The notes: generated from the letters alone by a model not told the origin. Shown: positions 1-12,237, counted from the first letter of the stretch. The stretch: 64,000 nt of DNA from Serinibacter arcticus (GCF_004786095.1 NZ_RHPJ01000001.1:558001-622000); one strand, 5' to 3'. A program made the numbers and translations.

Positions 1-9
1 GGAAGGTCC

Positions 10-387
10 TCACAGGGTCAGGCCTCCCTCGCGGGCGCCGTCAGCGACGGCGGCGACGCGGCCGTGGTAGGCGTTGCCACCACGGTCGAAGACCACGGTG
101 GTGACACCGGCGGCGACGGCGCGCTTGGCGACCAGGCCACCGACGGCCTTGGCCTTGTCGACCTTGACGCCGGTGCTGGCGCGGAGGTCGGCCTCGAGCG
201 TGGACGCCGACGCGAGCGTCGTGCCCGTCGCGTCGTCCACGATCTGGGCGACGATGTGCCGGGCCGAGCGGGTCACGACGAGGCGCGGACGCTCTGCCGT
301 GCCGCTGAGGCGCTTGCGGATGCGGAGGTGGCGGCGCTTGCGTGCCTTCACCGTCGACTTGCCTGCCGACTTGATGGAGATCGCCAT
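10..387 (-). CDS. rplR: 50S ribosomal protein L18
   Basis: L18 (uL18) helps bind 5S rRNA in the central protuberance of the large subunit. The 125-residue product has the usual basic N-terminus ([14 protein letters not shown]), the [16 protein letters not shown] segment and the family C-terminus ending in [10 protein letters not shown]. It follows rplF by two bases and is the last complete gene of the spc operon here; its TGA lies at the window edge, where rpsE would be expected next. Length and all motifs match the family, so the identification is secure. Confidence 0.98.
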   Translation of the reverse strand: MAISIKSAGKSTVKARKRRHLRIRKRLSGTAERPRLVVTRSARHIVAQIVDDATGTTLASASTLEADLRASTGVKVDKAKAVGGLVAKRAVAAGVTTVVFDRGGNAYHGRVAAVADGAREGGLTL

Positions 388-389
388 GG

Positions 390-926
390 CTACTTACCAG
401 CCTTTCCGACCTTGCGGCGGACCTGCTCGCCCGCGTACCGCACGCCCTTGCCCTTGTAGGGCTCCGGCTTGCGAATCTTCCTGATGTTGGCGGCGACCTC
501 GCCGACCTGCTGCTTGTCGATGCCGGCCACCGAGAACTTGGTGGGCGACTCGACCGCGAACGAGATGCCCTCGGGCGCCTTGACGGTGACCGGGTGGCTG
601 AACCCGAGCGCGAACTCGAGGTCACTGCCCTTGGCGACGACGCGGTAACCCGTGCCGACGATCTCGAGCTTCTTCTCATAGCCCTCGGTGACACCGGTGA
701 TCAGGTTCGACAGCAGCGTGCGCGTGAGGCCGTGGAGCGAGCGCGCGAGGCGCTCGTCGTTCGGACGCGTCACCACGAGCGTGCCGTCGGAGTGCGAGAC
801 CTCGATCGGCGACGGAACGGTGTGCGTCAGCGTGCCCTTGGGGCCCTTGACCGTGACGACGCGCTCCGCGAGGGAGACGTCGACGGCTGCCGGGACCACA
901 ACGGGGATCTTCCCAATGCGGGACAT
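390..926 (-). CDS. rplF: 50S ribosomal protein L6
   Basis: L6 (uL6) sits at the base of the L7/L12 stalk near the factor-binding site. The start chosen is the ATG of [15 protein letters not shown], the normal L6 N-terminus, giving 178 residues; a longer in-frame extension into rpsH has no family resemblance. The C-terminal signature [16 protein letters not shown] is present. An AGGGAGG-like ribosome binding site lies just before the ATG, and the gene is 10 bases after rpsH. Confidence 0.98.
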   Translation of the reverse strand: MSRIGKIPVVVPAAVDVSLAERVVTVKGPKGTLTHTVPSPIEVSHSDGTLVVTRPNDERLARSLHGLTRTLLSNLITGVTEGYEKKLEIVGTGYRVVAKGSDLEFALGFSHPVTVKAPEGISFAVESPTKFSVAGIDKQQVGEVAANIRKIRKPEPYKGKGVRYAGEQVRRKVGKAGK

Positions 927-936
927 GGTTCCTCCC

Positions 937-1335
937 TTACCAGACGTAGGCGAGGACTTCCCCACCCACGCCCTTCTTGGCAGCCTGACGGTCGGTGAGC
1001 AGACCGGAGGACGTGGACAGGATCGCCACGCCCAGGCCGCCGAGCACCTTGGGCAGGTTCGTGGACTTGGCGTACACCCGGAGACCGGGCTTCGACACAC
1101 GGCGCACACCGGCGAGCGAACGCTCACGGTGCGGGCCGAACTTGAGGTTCAGCACGAGGGTCTTGCCGACCTCGGCCTCCTCCTCGCTCCATCCCGCGAT
1201 GTAGCCCTCCGCCTGGAGGATCTCGGCAATGTGCGACTTGAGCTTCGAGTACGGCATCTTGACCGACTCGTGGTACGCGGAGTTCGCGTTACGCAGACGC
1301 GTGAGCATGTCTGCGATGGGGTCTGTCATCGTCAT
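937..1335 (-). CDS. rpsH: 30S ribosomal protein S8
   Basis: S8 (uS8) binds helix 21 of 16S rRNA and organises the platform of the small subunit. The product (132 residues from [11 protein letters not shown]) carries the typical N-terminal [14 protein letters not shown] and the C-terminal motif [30 protein letters not shown] purine stretch precedes the start, and a second ATG two codons in is an alternative. It lies between rpsN and rplF. In enterobacteria S8 represses this operon; a small hairpin upstream (1366-1385) is noted separately. Confidence 0.98.
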   Translation of the reverse strand: MTMTDPIADMLTRLRNANSAYHESVKMPYSKLKSHIAEILQAEGYIAGWSEEEAEVGKTLVLNLKFGPHRERSLAGVRRVSKPGLRVYAKSTNLPKVLGGLGVAILSTSSGLLTDRQAAKKGVGGEVLAYVW

Positions 1336-1365
1336 CGGGCCTTCGCCCTTCCTCACCGTGGTTTC

Positions 1366-1385
1366 CCCCACCGATGACGGTGGGG
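1366..1385 (-). promoter_or_regulatory. Intercistronic hairpin between rpsN and rpsH
   Basis: In the 66-base gap between rpsN and rpsH there is a perfect 8-bp stem (CCCCACCG with CGGTGGGG) closed by a four-base ATGA loop. No U-run follows, so it is not a typical terminator. It could be an mRNA stability or translational element; any S8 role is only a guess. Confidence 0.35.
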
Positions 1386-1401
1386 ACCTGCGGCGTAGTT
1401 G

Positions 1402-1587
1402 TTACCAGCTGCTCTTGGTGATGCCCGGGAGCTGGCCGGCGAGGGCCATCTCACGCAGGCAGATGCGGCACAGGCCGAACTTGCGGTACACCGAGCGGGG
1501 ACGCCCGCAGCGGTTGCAACGCGTGTAGCCCCGAACGGCGAACTTCTGCTTGCCGGCGGCCTTCTGCACCAGGGCGGTCTTCGCCAT
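1402..1587 (-). CDS. rpsN: 30S ribosomal protein S14, type Z (zinc-binding)
   Basis: S14 (uS14) lies in the head of the small subunit. This is the short zinc form: 61 residues with two CxxC pairs (CNRCGRP and CRICLRE) that bind one Zn2+. Zinc-free paralogues are about 100 residues and lack them. It starts one base after the rplE stop, so the two are translationally coupled. Position in the spc operon between L5 and S8 is standard. Also called rpsZ. Confidence 0.98.
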   Translation of the reverse strand: MAKTALVQKAAGKQKFAVRGYTRCNRCGRPRSVYRKFGLCRICLREMALAGQLPGITKSSW

Positions 1588-1588
1588 G

Positions 1589-2178
1589 TCAGTTCTCCTT
1601 GAACGGGAAGCCGAGGTGGCGCAGGAGCGACCGGCCCTCGTCGTTGGTGGACGCGGTGGTGACCACCGTGATGTCCATACCGCGCACGCGGTCGATCGAG
1701 TCCTGGTCGATCTCGTGGAACATCGACTGCTCGTTCAGACCGAACGTGTAGTTGCCGTGGCCGTCGAACTGCTTGGGCGACAGGCCGCGGAAGTCACGGA
1801 TGCGCGGCAGGGCGATGGAGACCAGACGGTCCACGAACTCCCACATGCGGTCGCCGCGGAGCGTGGTGTGCGCACCGATCGGCTGACCCTCGCGGAGCTT
1901 GAACTGCGCGATGGACTTGCGGGCCTTCGTGACCTGCGGCTTCTGACCCGTGATGAGCGACAGGTCGCGAACGGCGCCGTCGATCAGCTTGGAGTCGCGG
2001 GCCGCGTCACCGACACCCATGTTCACGACGACCTTCACGAGGCCGGGAACCTGGTTGACGTTGGCGAAGCTGAACTCCTCGCGCAGCGCGGGGATGATCT
2101 CCTCGCGGTAGCGGGTCTTCATGCGGGGTGCGACCTTGGGGGCGTTCTCGGCCTCGGTCGTCACAGTCGTCTCGGTCA

Positions 2179-2182
<4 letters not shown>
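1589..2182 (-). CDS. rplE: 50S ribosomal protein L5
   Basis: L5 (uL5) binds 5S rRNA and forms the B1b bridge to the small subunit. The 197-residue protein has an actinobacterial N-terminal extension of about 20 residues before MKTRYREEI, then [15 protein letters not shown], the ITGQKP and [12 protein letters not shown] motifs, and [19 protein letters not shown] and ATG are adjacent possible starts (positions 2182 and 2179). The GTG overlaps the TGA of rplX, implying translational coupling. Confidence 0.98.
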
Positions 2183-2526
<344 letters not shown>

Positions 2527-2529
2527 AAC

Positions 2530-2898
2530 TCAGATCACCTCCGGTGCGAGCGAAACGATGCGCATGAACTTCTTGTCACGCAGCTCGCGGCCCACCGGGC
2601 CGAAGATGCGCGTGCCACGGGGCTCGCCGTCCTGCTTGAGGATGACGGCCGCGTTCTCGTCGAAACGGATGTAGGAACCGTCGGGACGGCGGCGCTCCTT
2701 GCGGGTGCGCACCACGACCGCCTTGACGACGTCGCCACGCTTGACGTTGCCTCCGGGGATCGCATCCTTGACGGTGGCGACGATGACGTCGCCAATGCCG
2801 GCGTAGCGACGACCGGAACCGCCGAGAACGCGGATGCACAAGATCTCCTTGGCACCCGTGTTGTCGGCGACCTTGAGTCGCGACTCCTGCTGGATCAT
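2530..2898 (-). CDS. rplN: 50S ribosomal protein L14
   Basis: L14 (uL14) lies at the subunit interface and contacts 16S h14. It has exactly the canonical 122 residues, beginning [18 protein letters not shown], with [15 protein letters not shown], the family signature, and the C-terminal [12 protein letters not shown]. It heads the conventional spc operon, 70 bases after rpsQ; I saw no convincing terminator in that gap, so S10 and spc may be one transcript. Confidence 0.98.
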   Translation of the reverse strand: MIQQESRLKVADNTGAKEILCIRVLGGSGRRYAGIGDVIVATVKDAIPGGNVKRGDVVKAVVVRTRKERRRPDGSYIRFDENAAVILKQDGEPRGTRIFGPVGRELRDKKFMRIVSLAPEVI

Positions 2899-2968
2899 GA
2901 ACCTGCTCCTGTCGTCGTGCCGGTTCTCGGCATGTGCCGGGCCTGGCCGAACGGATATTTACTGGTGG

Positions 2969-3271
2969 TCAGCGTGCCTTCTCGATGACCTCGACCACGC
3001 GCCACCGCTTGGTGGCGGAGAGCGGCCGCGTCTCCATGATGAGGACCAGGTCCCCGACGCCCGCGACCGAAACCTCGTCGTGAGCCTTGACCTTGGTCGT
3101 ACGACGGATGACCTTGCCGTAGAGCGGGTGCTTGACCCGGTCCTCCAGCTCGACCACGACCGTCTTGTCCATCTTGTCGCTGACGACGTAGCCCTGCCGC
3201 GTCTTGCGGTCGGCTCGCGCCTCGTTCGTGGCGTCGTGCGCCACTGCGTCGTTCGTCATTGTCTCGCTCAC
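2969..3271 (-). CDS. rpsQ: 30S ribosomal protein S17
   Basis: S17 (uS17) is a primary 16S rRNA-binding protein with an OB fold. The 100-residue sequence has an N-terminal extension of about 25 residues ([17 protein letters not shown]), common in Actinobacteria, before [16 protein letters not shown] and [16 protein letters not shown]. The ATG overlaps the rpmC stop (ATGA). It is the last gene of the S10 operon. Confidence 0.98.
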   Translation of the reverse strand: MSETMTNDAVAHDATNEARADRKTRQGYVVSDKMDKTVVVELEDRVKHPLYGKVIRRTTKVKAHDEVSVAGVGDLVLIMETRPLSATKRWRVVEVIEKAR

Positions 3272-3507
3272 TTCACGCTCGTCGGGGCGGTACGGATCCC
3301 GAGCTCACGCTCACGCAGGACCGTGTAGATCCGCGCGATGTCGCGCTTGACCTCCTTGAGGCGGCCGTGGCTCTCGAGCTGACCGGTCGCCGAGGCGAAA
3401 CGCAGGTGGAACAGCTCGTCCTTGGCCTTGCGCAGCTCGACGACGAGACGCTCGTCGTCCATGCCGTCCAGCTCGGACGTCTGCAGGTCCTTCGAACCCA
3501 CTGCCAT
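3268..3507 (-). CDS. rpmC: 50S ribosomal protein L29
   Basis: L29 (uL29) is a two-helix protein at the peptide exit tunnel, near the docking site for SRP and trigger factor. The 79-residue product has the motifs [21 protein letters not shown] and [20 protein letters not shown]. It is about 10 residues longer at the N-terminus than the E. coli protein. Its start overlaps the rplP stop by one base and its stop overlaps rpsQ. Confidence 0.97.
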   Translation of the reverse strand: MAVGSKDLQTSELDGMDDERLVVELRKAKDELFHLRFASATGQLESHGRLKEVKRDIARIYTVLRERELGIRTAPTSVK

Positions 3508-3926
3508 CAGATGTCACCACCCTCGCGCCGCACGAAGCGGGTCTTCATCGGAAGCTTGTGCTGGGCGCGACGCATGGCCTCGCGAGCCAGCGGCTCAGGA
3601 ACGCCGGCGAGCTCGAAGAGAACGCGACCGGGCTTGATGTTGGCGATCCACCACTCCACGGAGCCCTTGCCGGAACCCATGCGGGTCTCGGCGGGCTTCT
3701 TGGTCAGCGGGCGGTCGGGGTAGATGTTGATCCACACCTTTCCACCACGCTTGATGTGACGGGTCATGGCGATACGCGCGGACTCGATCTGACGGTTGGT
3801 GAGGTATCCACCCTCGACCGCCTGGATTCCGAACTCGCCGAACGAGATCGCGGTCCCGCCGGTGGCGGCTCCACGACGCTTCGGGTGGTGCTGCTTGCGG
3901 TGCTTGGTCCGCCTGGGGATCAGCAT
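3507..3926 (-). CDS. rplP: 50S ribosomal protein L16
   Basis: L16 (uL16) is a late-assembly protein contacting A-site tRNA and the peptidyl transferase region. The 139-residue sequence starts [19 protein letters not shown] and carries the [13 protein letters not shown] signature and [10 protein letters not shown]. It begins five bases after the rpsC stop. Nothing unusual is visible. Confidence 0.98.
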   Translation of the reverse strand: MLIPRRTKHRKQHHPKRRGAATGGTAISFGEFGIQAVEGGYLTNRQIESARIAMTRHIKRGGKVWINIYPDRPLTKKPAETRMGSGKGSVEWWIANIKPGRVLFELAGVPEPLAREAMRRAQHKLPMKTRFVRREGGDI

Positions 3927-3931
3927 CGGGC

Positions 3932-4750
3932 TCAGGCCTCCGTTCCGGTGGCGGCGGTCTCCGTGGCCGGAGAAGCCTCAGCGGCAGGAGCGGCAGCCGG
4001 GGCGGCCGAGTCCTCACGACGGCCGCGCGGGCGGTCGTTGCGGTCACCACGGTCGGGACGCGGGCCACGGCCACGGGCCGGCGCGCCGGCCTGCTCCGCC
4101 GCGTACTCGAGCTCCGTCATGTTGCCCTTGTAGATCCAGACCTTGACGCCGATGCGACCGAACGTCGTCCGGGCCTCGAAGAAGCCGTAGTCGATGTACG
4201 CGCGCAGCGTGTGCAGCGGCACACGACCCTCGCGGTAGAACTCCTTGCGGCTCATCTCGGCGCCGCCGAGACGGCCGGAGCACTGCACCCGGATGCCCTT
4301 GGCGCCGGCACGCTGAGCGGACTGCATGCCCTTGCGCATGGCGCGACGGAACGCGACACGGCTGGCGAGCTGCTCGGCGATGCCCTGCGCCACGAGCTGG
4401 GCGTCCAGCTCGGGGTTCTTGACCTCGTGGATGTTCAGCGTGACCTGCTTGCCGGTGAGCTTCTCCAGCTCACCGCGCAGGCGGTCGGCCTCGGCGCCGC
4501 GGCGACCGATGACGATGCCGGGGCGAGCCGTGTGCAGCGTGACGTGCACGCGGTCACGGGTGCGCTCGATCTGCACCTTGGAGACACCGGCGCGCTCGAG
4601 GCCCGCCGACATCAGGCGACGGATCTCGACGTCCTCGCGGACGTAGTCGCGGTAGCGCTGACCCGGCTTGGTCGAGTCGGCGAACCACTTCGAACGGTGC
4701 TCGGTGGTGATACCGAGCCGGAACCCGAGCGGGTTGACCTTCTGGCCCAT
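3932..4750 (-). CDS. rpsC: 30S ribosomal protein S3
   Basis: S3 (uS3) forms part of the mRNA entry channel. The 272 residues comprise an N-terminal KH domain ([18 protein letters not shown]) and the C-terminal S3 domain ending near residue 213 ([18 protein letters not shown]). A roughly 50-residue low-complexity tail rich in Arg/Asp and then Ala/Glu/Pro follows; such tails are frequent in Actinobacteria and are probably disordered. The start overlaps the rplV stop by one base (TGATG). Confidence 0.98.
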   Translation of the reverse strand: MGQKVNPLGFRLGITTEHRSKWFADSTKPGQRYRDYVREDVEIRRLMSAGLERAGVSKVQIERTRDRVHVTLHTARPGIVIGRRGAEADRLRGELEKLTGKQVTLNIHEVKNPELDAQLVAQGIAEQLASRVAFRRAMRKGMQSAQRAGAKGIRVQCSGRLGGAEMSRKEFYREGRVPLHTLRAYIDYGFFEARTTFGRIGVKVWIYKGNMTELEYAAEQAGAPARGRGPRPDRGDRNDRPRGRREDSAAPAAAPAAEASPATETAATGTEA

Positions 4751-5109
4751 CAGCGAGCCCCTTCCTTCGGCGCCACGATCACAGTGATGTGGCTGGTGCG
4801 CTTGAGGACGCGCGCAGCGCGCCCCTGGGCACGCGGACGGATCCGCTTGAGCGTCGGGCCCTCGTCCACGTACGCCTCCGCGATGACGAGCTCGCTCGCG
4901 TCGAACCGGACGCTTGCGGCGTCGGCCTTCACACGAGCGTTCGCGATCGCGCTGGCGACGAGCTTGCGCACGTCGACGGCGGCGGCCTGCGGGGCGAACC
5001 CGAGCAGGGCAACTGCCTCCTCGGCTCGCTTGCCACGGATGGTGTCCACGACGCGGCGAGCCTTCTGGGGCGTGACGCGGAGATACCGCACCTGCGCCTT
5101 GGCTTCCAT
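4750..5109 (-). CDS. rplV: 50S ribosomal protein L22
   Basis: L22 (uL22) lines the peptide exit tunnel; mutations in its beta-hairpin can confer macrolide resistance. The 119-residue product starts at [19 protein letters not shown], the usual N-terminus; the ATG is preceded by a purine-rich AAAAGGACA site. The tunnel hairpin region [20 protein letters not shown] looks wild type. Longer in-frame starts in the rpsS-rplV gap are not family-like. Confidence 0.98.
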   Translation of the reverse strand: MEAKAQVRYLRVTPQKARRVVDTIRGKRAEEAVALLGFAPQAAAVDVRKLVASAIANARVKADAASVRFDASELVIAEAYVDEGPTLKRIRPRAQGRAARVLKRTSHITVIVAPKEGAR

Positions 5110-5149
5110 GTGTCTGTCCTTTTCTGGGACCGTCAGGGTCGTCACCGCG

Positions 5150-5431
5150 TCAGCGGCGACGAGCCTTGCGGTCGTCCTTGTCGTGTCCACGGTACGTGCG
5201 GGTCGGCGCAAACTCTCCGAGCTTGTGTCCGACCATCGACTCGGTGACGAACACCGGCACGTGCTTCCGGCCGTCGTGCACCGCGAAGGTGTGGCCGAGG
5301 AACTCCGGCGTGATCATCGAGCGGCGCGACCACGTCTTGATGACGTTCTTGGTGCCCTTCTCGTTCTGGACATCCACCTTCTTCTGAAGGTGTCCGTCGA
5401 CGAAGGGGCCCTTCTTCAGGCTGCGAGGCAT
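5150..5431 (-). CDS. rpsS: 30S ribosomal protein S19
   Basis: S19 (uS19) sits in the head of the small subunit with S13 and contacts the 50S. The 93 residues start [15 protein letters not shown] and include the signature [25 protein letters not shown]. It follows rplB by 15 bases and precedes rplV by 40. Confidence 0.99.
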   Translation of the reverse strand: MPRSLKKGPFVDGHLQKKVDVQNEKGTKNVIKTWSRRSMITPEFLGHTFAVHDGRKHVPVFVTESMVGHKLGEFAPTRTYRGHDKDDRKARRR

Positions 5432-5446
5432 GCTTCGTACTCCCTA

Positions 5447-6283
5447 TCAGCGCTTCTTGCCGGTACGCCGACGGCGCACGATGAGCTTGTCGCTCGGCTT
5501 GCCAGGACGGCGGGTGCGGCCTTCGGCCTGACCCCAGGGGCTGACCGGGTGGCGTCCACCGGAGGTCTTGCCCTCTCCACCACCGTGCGGGTGGTCGACC
5601 GGGTTCATGGCCACACCGCGGACGGTCGGGCGCTTGCCCTTCCAACGCATGCGGCCGGCCTTGCCCCAGTTGATGTTCGACTGCTCGGCGTTGCCGACCT
5701 CGCCGACGGTGGCGCGGCAGCGCACGTCGACGTTGCGGATCTCGCCGGACGGCATGCGCAGCTGCGCGTAGGGCCCGTCCTTCGCGACCAGCTGGACGGA
5801 CGAGCCGGCCGAGCGGGCGATCTTGGCACCGCCGCCGGGACGGAGCTCCACGGCGTGGATGACCGTACCGGTGGGGATGTTGCGCAGGGGCAGAGCGTTG
5901 CCGGGCTTGATGTCGGCACCCGGGCCCTGCTCGATGCGGTCACCCTGACCGAGCTTGTTCGGCGCGATGATGTAGCGCTTCTCGCCGTCGGCGTAGTGCA
6001 GCAGCGCGATGCGCGCCGTGCGGTTGGGGTCGTACTCGATGTGAGCGACCTTGGCGGGCACGCCGTCCTTGTCGTGACGACGGAAGTCGATCACGCGGTA
6101 GGCGCGCTTGTGCCCACCACCCTTGTGGCGGGTGGTGATGCGACCGGTCGCGTTACGACCGCCGGTCTTGCTGAGCGGGCGCACGAGCGACTTCTCAGGC
6201 GTCGACCGGGTGATCTCGACGAAGTCGGCGACGGACGAACCGCGCCGGCCCGGAGTCGTCGGCTTGTACTTACGGATTCCCAT
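5447..6283 (-). CDS. rplB: 50S ribosomal protein L2
   Basis: L2 (uL2) is essential for subunit association and peptidyl transferase activity. It has 278 residues, the standard length. Motifs include the N-terminal [14 protein letters not shown], the RNA-binding OB/SH3 region and the C-terminal [20 protein letters not shown], which contains the conserved His of the PHGGGEG loop. The gene lies between rplW and rpsS in the S10 operon. Confidence 0.99.
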   Translation of the reverse strand: MGIRKYKPTTPGRRGSSVADFVEITRSTPEKSLVRPLSKTGGRNATGRITTRHKGGGHKRAYRVIDFRRHDKDGVPAKVAHIEYDPNRTARIALLHYADGEKRYIIAPNKLGQGDRIEQGPGADIKPGNALPLRNIPTGTVIHAVELRPGGGAKIARSAGSSVQLVAKDGPYAQLRMPSGEIRNVDVRCRATVGEVGNAEQSNINWGKAGRMRWKGKRPTVRGVAMNPVDHPHGGGEGKTSGGRHPVSPWGQAEGRTRRPGKPSDKLIVRRRRTGKKR

Positions 6284-6315
6284 GATCTAGGTCCTTCTCT
6301 TCTCGGGGCCGGGCG

Positions 6316-6618
6316 TCAGCCGACCGGTCCACCGAAGATGTCGATCGAGCCCTCGCGCAGCGTGACGATGGCGCGCTTGGTGTCCTTGCGCTTGCCGGTG
6401 CCCACGCGGGTCCGACGGGTCTTGCCCGTCCGGTTCAGCGTGTTGACGTCGGCGACCTTGACCCCGAACACCTGCTCGACCGCGATCTTGATCTCGGTCT
6501 TGTTGGCGCGGGGGTCGACGAGGAAGGTGTACTTGCCCGCGTCGAGCAGGCTGTAGCTCTTCTCGGAGACGACCGGCGCGATCAGGATGTCGCGCGGGTC
6601 CTTGCCGATGTCGCTCAC
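6316..6618 (-). CDS. rplW: 50S ribosomal protein L23
   Basis: L23 (uL23) is the main docking site at the tunnel exit for trigger factor and SRP. I place the start at the GTG overlapping the rplD stop (GTGA), giving 100 residues beginning [20 protein letters not shown], the family N-terminus; a longer in-frame reading is an rplD shadow. [18 protein letters not shown] is the conserved core. Confidence 0.98.
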   Translation of the reverse strand: MSDIGKDPRDILIAPVVSEKSYSLLDAGKYTFLVDPRANKTEIKIAVEQVFGVKVADVNTLNRTGKTRRTRVGTGKRKDTKRAIVTLREGSIDIFGGPVG

Positions 6619-7280
6619 TTGGCGTCCTCCTCGGTGATCTGCACGGGCGTGTGGATGGCGCCGGACAGGAAGGCCTCGAGCGCACCGGAGGTGAACACGA
6701 CGTCGTCGTTGACGAGGACGTCGTAGGTGTTCAGCTGGTCCGGGCTCACGAGGTGGACCTCGACGACGTTGCGCAGGCTCAGCCACGCGGCGTCCTCGTC
6801 ACGGCCCACGACGGCGAGCACGCGGTTCGCCGTGGAGACGGCGCGCAGAGCGGCCAGAGCGGCGCGCGTCGACGGCGTCTCCATCGAGAGGTCGGCGAGC
6901 ACGTGCACGCGGCCGGCACGAGCCCGGTCGGAGAGGGCGCCACGAAGAGCGGCGGCCTTCATCTTCTTGGGGGTGCGCTGGCTGTAGTCGCGCGGCGTCG
7001 GTCCGTGGACCACGCCACCACCGGCGAACTGAGGTGCACGCGTCGAACCCTGACGGGCGCGGCCGGTGCCCTTCTGCTTGTAGGGCTTCCTGCCGCCACC
7101 GCGGACCTCGGCCCGGGTCTTGGTCTTGTGCGTGCCCTGGCGGGCCGCGGCGAGCTGCGCCACGACGACCTGGTGGATCAGCGGCACGTTCGTGGTCACG
7201 TCGAAAACCTCGGCGGGGAGGTCGGCGGTGCCGGCCTTCTTGCCGGTGGCGTCGATGACGTCGACGGAGGTCATGGTCAC
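6615..7280 (-). CDS. rplD: 50S ribosomal protein L4
   Basis: L4 (uL4) extends a loop into the exit tunnel. The 221-residue product has the tunnel loop [28 protein letters not shown] region and [16 protein letters not shown] at 7280 overlaps the rplC stop; an ATG two codons later (7274) is equally possible. In enterobacteria L4 also represses its own operon; no equivalent leader is evident here. The rplW start overlaps its stop. Confidence 0.98.
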   Translation of the reverse strand: MTMTSVDVIDATGKKAGTADLPAEVFDVTTNVPLIHQVVVAQLAAARQGTHKTKTRAEVRGGGRKPYKQKGTGRARQGSTRAPQFAGGGVVHGPTPRDYSQRTPKKMKAAALRGALSDRARAGRVHVLADLSMETPSTRAALAALRAVSTANRVLAVVGRDEDAAWLSLRNVVEVHLVSPDQLNTYDVLVNDDVVFTSGALEAFLSGAIHTPVQITEEDAK

Positions 7281-7933
7281 GCCCCCTTCACGGCGGAGCG
7301 GACGACGACGAGCGAGCCCTTGGGACCGGGCACGGGGCCCGCGACCAGCAGCAGACCGGCGGCGACGTCCACGGAGTGGATCGACAGGTTCTGGATGGTC
7401 TTGCGGGCGTGGCCCATGCGACCGGCCATCTTCATGCCCTTGAACACGCGCGACGGCGTCGAGGCGCCACCGATCGAGCCGGGCTTGCGGTGGTTGCGGT
7501 GTGCACCGTGGGAGGCACCGACACCGTGGAAGCCGTGTCGCTTCATGACGCCGGCGGTGCCCTTGCCCTTGGTGGTCCCGATGACGTCGACGCGTGCGCC
7601 GGCCTCGAACACCTCGGCGGTGAGCTCCTGGCCCGGCGTCACGTCGGTGACGGCCGTGCGGATCTCGACGACGTGGCGGCGCGGCGTGACGCCGGCCTTC
7701 TCGAAGTGGCCCTTGAGCGGCTGGGTGACCTTGCGCGGGTCGATCTGCCCGAACGCGAGCTGGACGGCGCTGTAGCCGTCGATCTCCTGCGTGCGGACGG
7801 CCGAGACCACGTTGGTGCCGACGCGGACGACCGTCACGGGGACGAGCTTGCCGGCGGCGTCCCAGACCTGGGTCATGCCGAGCTTCGTCCCGAGCAGCGC
7901 CGTCACGGCGGGGCTGGTGGTTGTGGAAGTCAT
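7277..7933 (-). CDS. rplC: 50S ribosomal protein L3
   Basis: L3 (uL3) initiates 50S assembly and reaches toward the peptidyl transferase centre. The start [19 protein letters not shown] at 7933 gives 218 residues; upstream in-frame sequence runs through rpsJ and is not used. The signature [21 protein letters not shown] is present. The gene begins 10 bases after the rpsJ stop. Confidence 0.98.
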   Translation of the reverse strand: MTSTTTSPAVTALLGTKLGMTQVWDAAGKLVPVTVVRVGTNVVSAVRTQEIDGYSAVQLAFGQIDPRKVTQPLKGHFEKAGVTPRRHVVEIRTAVTDVTPGQELTAEVFEAGARVDVIGTTKGKGTAGVMKRHGFHGVGASHGAHRNHRKPGSIGGASTPSRVFKGMKMAGRMGHARKTIQNLSIHSVDVAAGLLLVAGPVPGPKGSLVVVRSAVKGA

Positions 7934-7943
7934 TGTCGGATCC

Positions 7944-8252
7944 TCAGAGCTTGATCTCGATGTTGACGTCCGCAGGAAGGTCGAGACGCATGAGCGAGTC
8001 GACGGCCTTCGGCGTCGGGTCGATGATGTCGATGAGGCGCTTGTGCGTGCGCATCTCGAAGTGGTCGCGGCTGTCCTTGTACTTGTGCGGAGAACGAATG
8101 ACGCAGTACACGTTCTTCTCCGTCGGCAGCGGCACGGGGCCGACCACCGTTGCACCGGCACGGGTCACCGTGTCGACGATCTTGCGCGCCGAGCTGTCGA
8201 TGACCTCGTGGTCATAGGACTTCAGCCGGATGCGGATCTTCTGTCCCGCCAT
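7944..8252 (-). CDS. rpsJ: 30S ribosomal protein S10 / NusE
   Basis: S10 (uS10) is a head protein of the 30S and, as NusE, joins NusB in antitermination and NusG in transcription-translation coupling. The product (102 residues) begins [19 protein letters not shown] and contains [28 protein letters not shown] in two overlapping motifs. It is the first gene of the S10 operon, with a 475-base non-coding region upstream. The ribosome binding site is weak (GAGAGAG). Confidence 0.98.
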   Translation of the reverse strand: MAGQKIRIRLKSYDHEVIDSSARKIVDTVTRAGATVVGPVPLPTEKNVYCVIRSPHKYKDSRDHFEMRTHKRLIDIIDPTPKAVDSLMRLDLPADVNIEIKL

Positions 8253-8550
8253 AGCTGTCTGACTCTCTCTCGTCGTTACCGCTCGTGAACTGCTGACCGA
8301 CCCCCGCGCTCGGGCGTGTCGCGCTAGCGACGTACCCGGGCGGCGCACTCGCATGCTGCGAGCCGGTACTCGAGTCGGGGTCTGTGCGTCCGATCTCCCG
8401 GAGGGGGACCGAACGGCGATGGCTGCCGGGATCGAACACTCGGACGCGTGGCGCAAGGCGCAGCAGCAACGCCCGGATCTCTCCGGTCAGTTCGCCGTCT
8501 GCACGCAGAGCGCGCACGCACGAGTCTCGTTTCCACGAGGCAACCGTGAC

Positions 8551-8580
8551 AGTCTGCCACAGGTGCCGGGATCTGGCCAA
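8551..8580 (-). promoter_or_regulatory. Candidate S10-operon promoter
   Basis: On the minus strand TTGGCC (8580-8575) is followed after 18 bases by CAGACT (8556-8551). The -35 is good, the -10 is poor, and it lies about 300 bases before rpsJ and downstream of the tuf terminator. Position supports it more than sequence does. Confidence 0.35.
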
Positions 8581-8654
8581 TTCACGGGGCAGGTGGTTCT
8601 CGCCACTCCCCCGCCGCGCCCCCGGCCTCGCCCCTCGACGAGTGCCGGTGACGC

Positions 8655-8690
8655 ACGAGGGCCCGGGAGCGTGTGCTCCCGGGCCCTCGT
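8655..8690 (-). terminator. tuf terminator hairpin
   Basis: A perfect 16-bp G/C-rich stem (left arm 8655-8670, right arm 8675-8690) with a GTGT loop lies 38 bases beyond the tuf stop. There is no U-tract on the minus strand, as is common for actinobacterial intrinsic terminators. It separates tuf from the S10 operon. Confidence 0.8.
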
Positions 8691-8727
8691 CACTGCGGCT
8701 CTCAGGTCCCGCGGTTGCGGGATCCGA

Positions 8728-9918
<1,191 letters not shown>

Positions 9919-10023
9919 TGTCGTTCCTCCTGGAACTTGGGTAGTTGCTTCACCGTGCAGGTCTTCTGCTGGCGGTGTCCCTACGGGTCTGGATACTGAT
10001 GGTGGAGCTGGCGCCCCGTGGGA

Positions 10024-12126
10024 CTACTCGCCCCGGGTCTTCTTGATGATCTCCTCGGCAACGTTCCGAGGAACCTCGGCGTAGTTGCTGAACTGCATCG
10101 AGTACACAGCACGACCCTGGGTCTTGGACCGCAGGTCGCCGATGTAGCCGAACAGCTCCGACAACGGAACCAGTGCGCGGACAACCTTAACCCCGCTGGC
10201 GTCGTTCATCGACTGGATCATGCCACGGCGGGAGTTCAGGTCGCCGATCACGTCGCCCATGTACTCCTCGGGCGTCCGCACCTCGACGTCCATGATCGGC
10301 TCGAGGATGACCGGGTCCGCCTTGCGGAAGCCCTCCTTCGCGACCATGGAGCCGGCGATCTTGAACGCCATCTCCGAGGAGTCGACGTCGTGCGCGGCAC
10401 CGTCGATGAGCGACGCCTTGACGCCGACCATCGGGAAGCCGGCCAGGACGCCCGCGCTGAGCGCGTCCTGGATGCCCGCGTCCACGCTCGGGATGTACTC
10501 GCGCGGGACACGACCACCGGTGACGGCGTTGACGAACTCGTACAGCTCGCCGTCCTCGGACTCCAGCGGCTCGAAGGTCACCTGGACCTTGGCGAACTGA
10601 CCGGAACCACCCGTCTGCTTCTTGTGGGTGTAGTCGACCTTCTCCACCTTGCGGCGGATGGTCTCGCGGTAGGCCACCTGCGGCTTGCCGACGTTGGCCT
10701 CGACGTGGAACTCGCGACGCATGCGGTCGACGAGGATGTCGAGGTGGAGCTCGCCCATGCCCTTGATGACGGTCTGGCCGGTCTCCTGGTCGAGCATGAC
10801 CTGGAAGGTGGGGTCCTCCTCGGCGAGCTTCTGGATGGCGACACCCAGCTTCTCCTGGTCACCCTTGGTCTTCGGCTCGATGGCCACCTCGATGACCGGG
10901 TCCGGGAACGTCATGGACTCGAGCACGATCGGGTTCTGCAGGTCGCAGAGGGTCTCGCCCGTGGTCACGTCCTTGAGCCCGATGAAGGCGTAGATGTGAC
11001 CGGCGGTGGCCTCCTCGACCGGCATCTCCTTGTTGGCGTGCATCTGGAAGAGCTTCCCGATGCGCTCCTTCTTGCCCTTGGTGGCGTTGAGCACCTGGGA
11101 CCCCGGGGTGATGCGCCCGGAGTAGATGCGCACGAAGGTGAGCTTGCCGAAGAACGGGTGCGTCGCGACCTTGAACGCCAGCGCCGAGAACGGCGCGTCG
11201 AGAGCGGCCGGGCGGGAGAGCGCGACCTCCTCGTCACGGACGTCGTGACCGACGACGTCGGGGACGTCGAGCGGCGAGGGCAGGTAGTCGATGACGGCGT
11301 CGAGCATGGGCTGGACGCCCTTGTTCTTGAACGCCGAACCGCACAGGACCGGGTAGGCCTGCGAGCTGATGGTCAGCTCGCGGATGCCCGCCTTGATCTC
11401 GTCGGTGGTGAGCTCCACTCCGCCCAGGAACTTGTCGAGCAGCGTGTCGTTGGCCTCGGCGACGGCCTCGAGGAGGTCGGCGCGGTACTGCTCCGCCTTC
11501 TCCTGCAGCTCGGCCGGGATCTCCTCGACGGTGTAGTTCGCGCCCATCGCGGTCTCGCCGCGCCAGAGCAGCGCGCGCATCTCGACCAGGTCGACGACGC
11601 CCTCGAACTCGCTCTCGGAACCGATCGGCAGCTGGATGACCAGCGGCTTCGCGCCGAGGCGCGAGATGATCGTGTCCACCGTGAAGTAGAAGTCGGCGCC
11701 GAGCTTGTCCATCTTGTTGACGAAGCAGATGCGCGGGACGTCGTACTTGTCGGCCTGACGCCAGACGGTCTCGGACTGGGGCTCGACGCCCTCCTTGCCG
11801 TCGAAGACGGCGACGGCGCCGTCGAGCACACGCAGGGAGCGCTCGACCTCGACCGTGAAGTCCACGTGACCGGGGGTGTCGATGATGTTGATCTGGTTCT
11901 TGTCCCAGAAGCAGGTGACGGCGGCGGACGTGATGGTGATGCCGCGCTCCTTCTCCTGTTCCATCCAGTCGGTCGTCGAGGCGCCGTCGTGCGTCTCGCC
12001 GATCTTGTAGTTGACGCCGGTGTAGAACAGGATCCGCTCGGTCGTCGTCGTCTTGCCGGCGTCGATGTGCGCCATGATGCCGATGTTGCGGACCTTGTTG
12101 AGGTCGGTCAGCACGTCCTGTGCCAC
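10024..12126 (-). CDS. fusA: Elongation factor G
   Basis: EF-G drives translocation and, with RRF, ribosome recycling. The product from GTG at 12126 ([20 protein letters not shown]) is 700 residues, the family length. G1 [10 protein letters not shown], the switch I segment [20 protein letters not shown] and NKMDKLGAD are intact, followed by domains II-V with the C-terminal [13 protein letters not shown]. The ribosome binding site before the GTG is weak, so the exact start is less certain than the identity. It lies about 110 bases after rpsG. Confidence 0.98.
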   Translation of the reverse strand: MAQDVLTDLNKVRNIGIMAHIDAGKTTTTERILFYTGVNYKIGETHDGASTTDWMEQEKERGITITSAAVTCFWDKNQINIIDTPGHVDFTVEVERSLRVLDGAVAVFDGKEGVEPQSETVWRQADKYDVPRICFVNKMDKLGADFYFTVDTIISRLGAKPLVIQLPIGSESEFEGVVDLVEMRALLWRGETAMGANYTVEEIPAELQEKAEQYRADLLEAVAEANDTLLDKFLGGVELTTDEIKAGIRELTISSQAYPVLCGSAFKNKGVQPMLDAVIDYLPSPLDVPDVVGHDVRDEEVALSRPAALDAPFSALAFKVATHPFFGKLTFVRIYSGRITPGSQVLNATKGKKERIGKLFQMHANKEMPVEEATAGHIYAFIGLKDVTTGETLCDLQNPIVLESMTFPDPVIEVAIEPKTKGDQEKLGVAIQKLAEEDPTFQVMLDQETGQTVIKGMGELHLDILVDRMRREFHVEANVGKPQVAYRETIRRKVEKVDYTHKKQTGGSGQFAKVQVTFEPLESEDGELYEFVNAVTGGRVPREYIPSVDAGIQDALSAGVLAGFPMVGVKASLIDGAAHDVDSSEMAFKIAGSMVAKEGFRKADPVILEPIMDVEVRTPEEYMGDVIGDLNSRRGMIQSMNDASGVKVVRALVPLSELFGYIGDLRSKTQGRAVYSMQFSNYAEVPRNVAEEIIKKTRGE

Positions 12127-12237
12127 GGGTGCTCGATTCTGGTCGGGATGAGCAGGAATGAGGTCACGCGCGAGCGCGACCGGGGTGGTGCGGGGGGCCG
12201 GCCCCACGGTTGCCCGCGGACCCGGCCGTCCCCGTGA

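Larger units (their letters stand above)
8253..8727. other. Non-coding gap between tuf and rpsJ
   Basis: No credible gene is seen in these 475 bases. Reading leftwards it contains the tuf terminator (8655-8690), a candidate S10-operon promoter (8551-8580) and about 300 bases of presumed S10 leader. Short open frames occur on both strands but have no initiation signal or recognisable product. Confidence 0.7.

Noticed and set aside
4211-6556. A 781-codon plus-strand frame across rpsC-rplB
   Set aside because: It lies antisense to six compact ribosomal protein genes and has a low-complexity translation.
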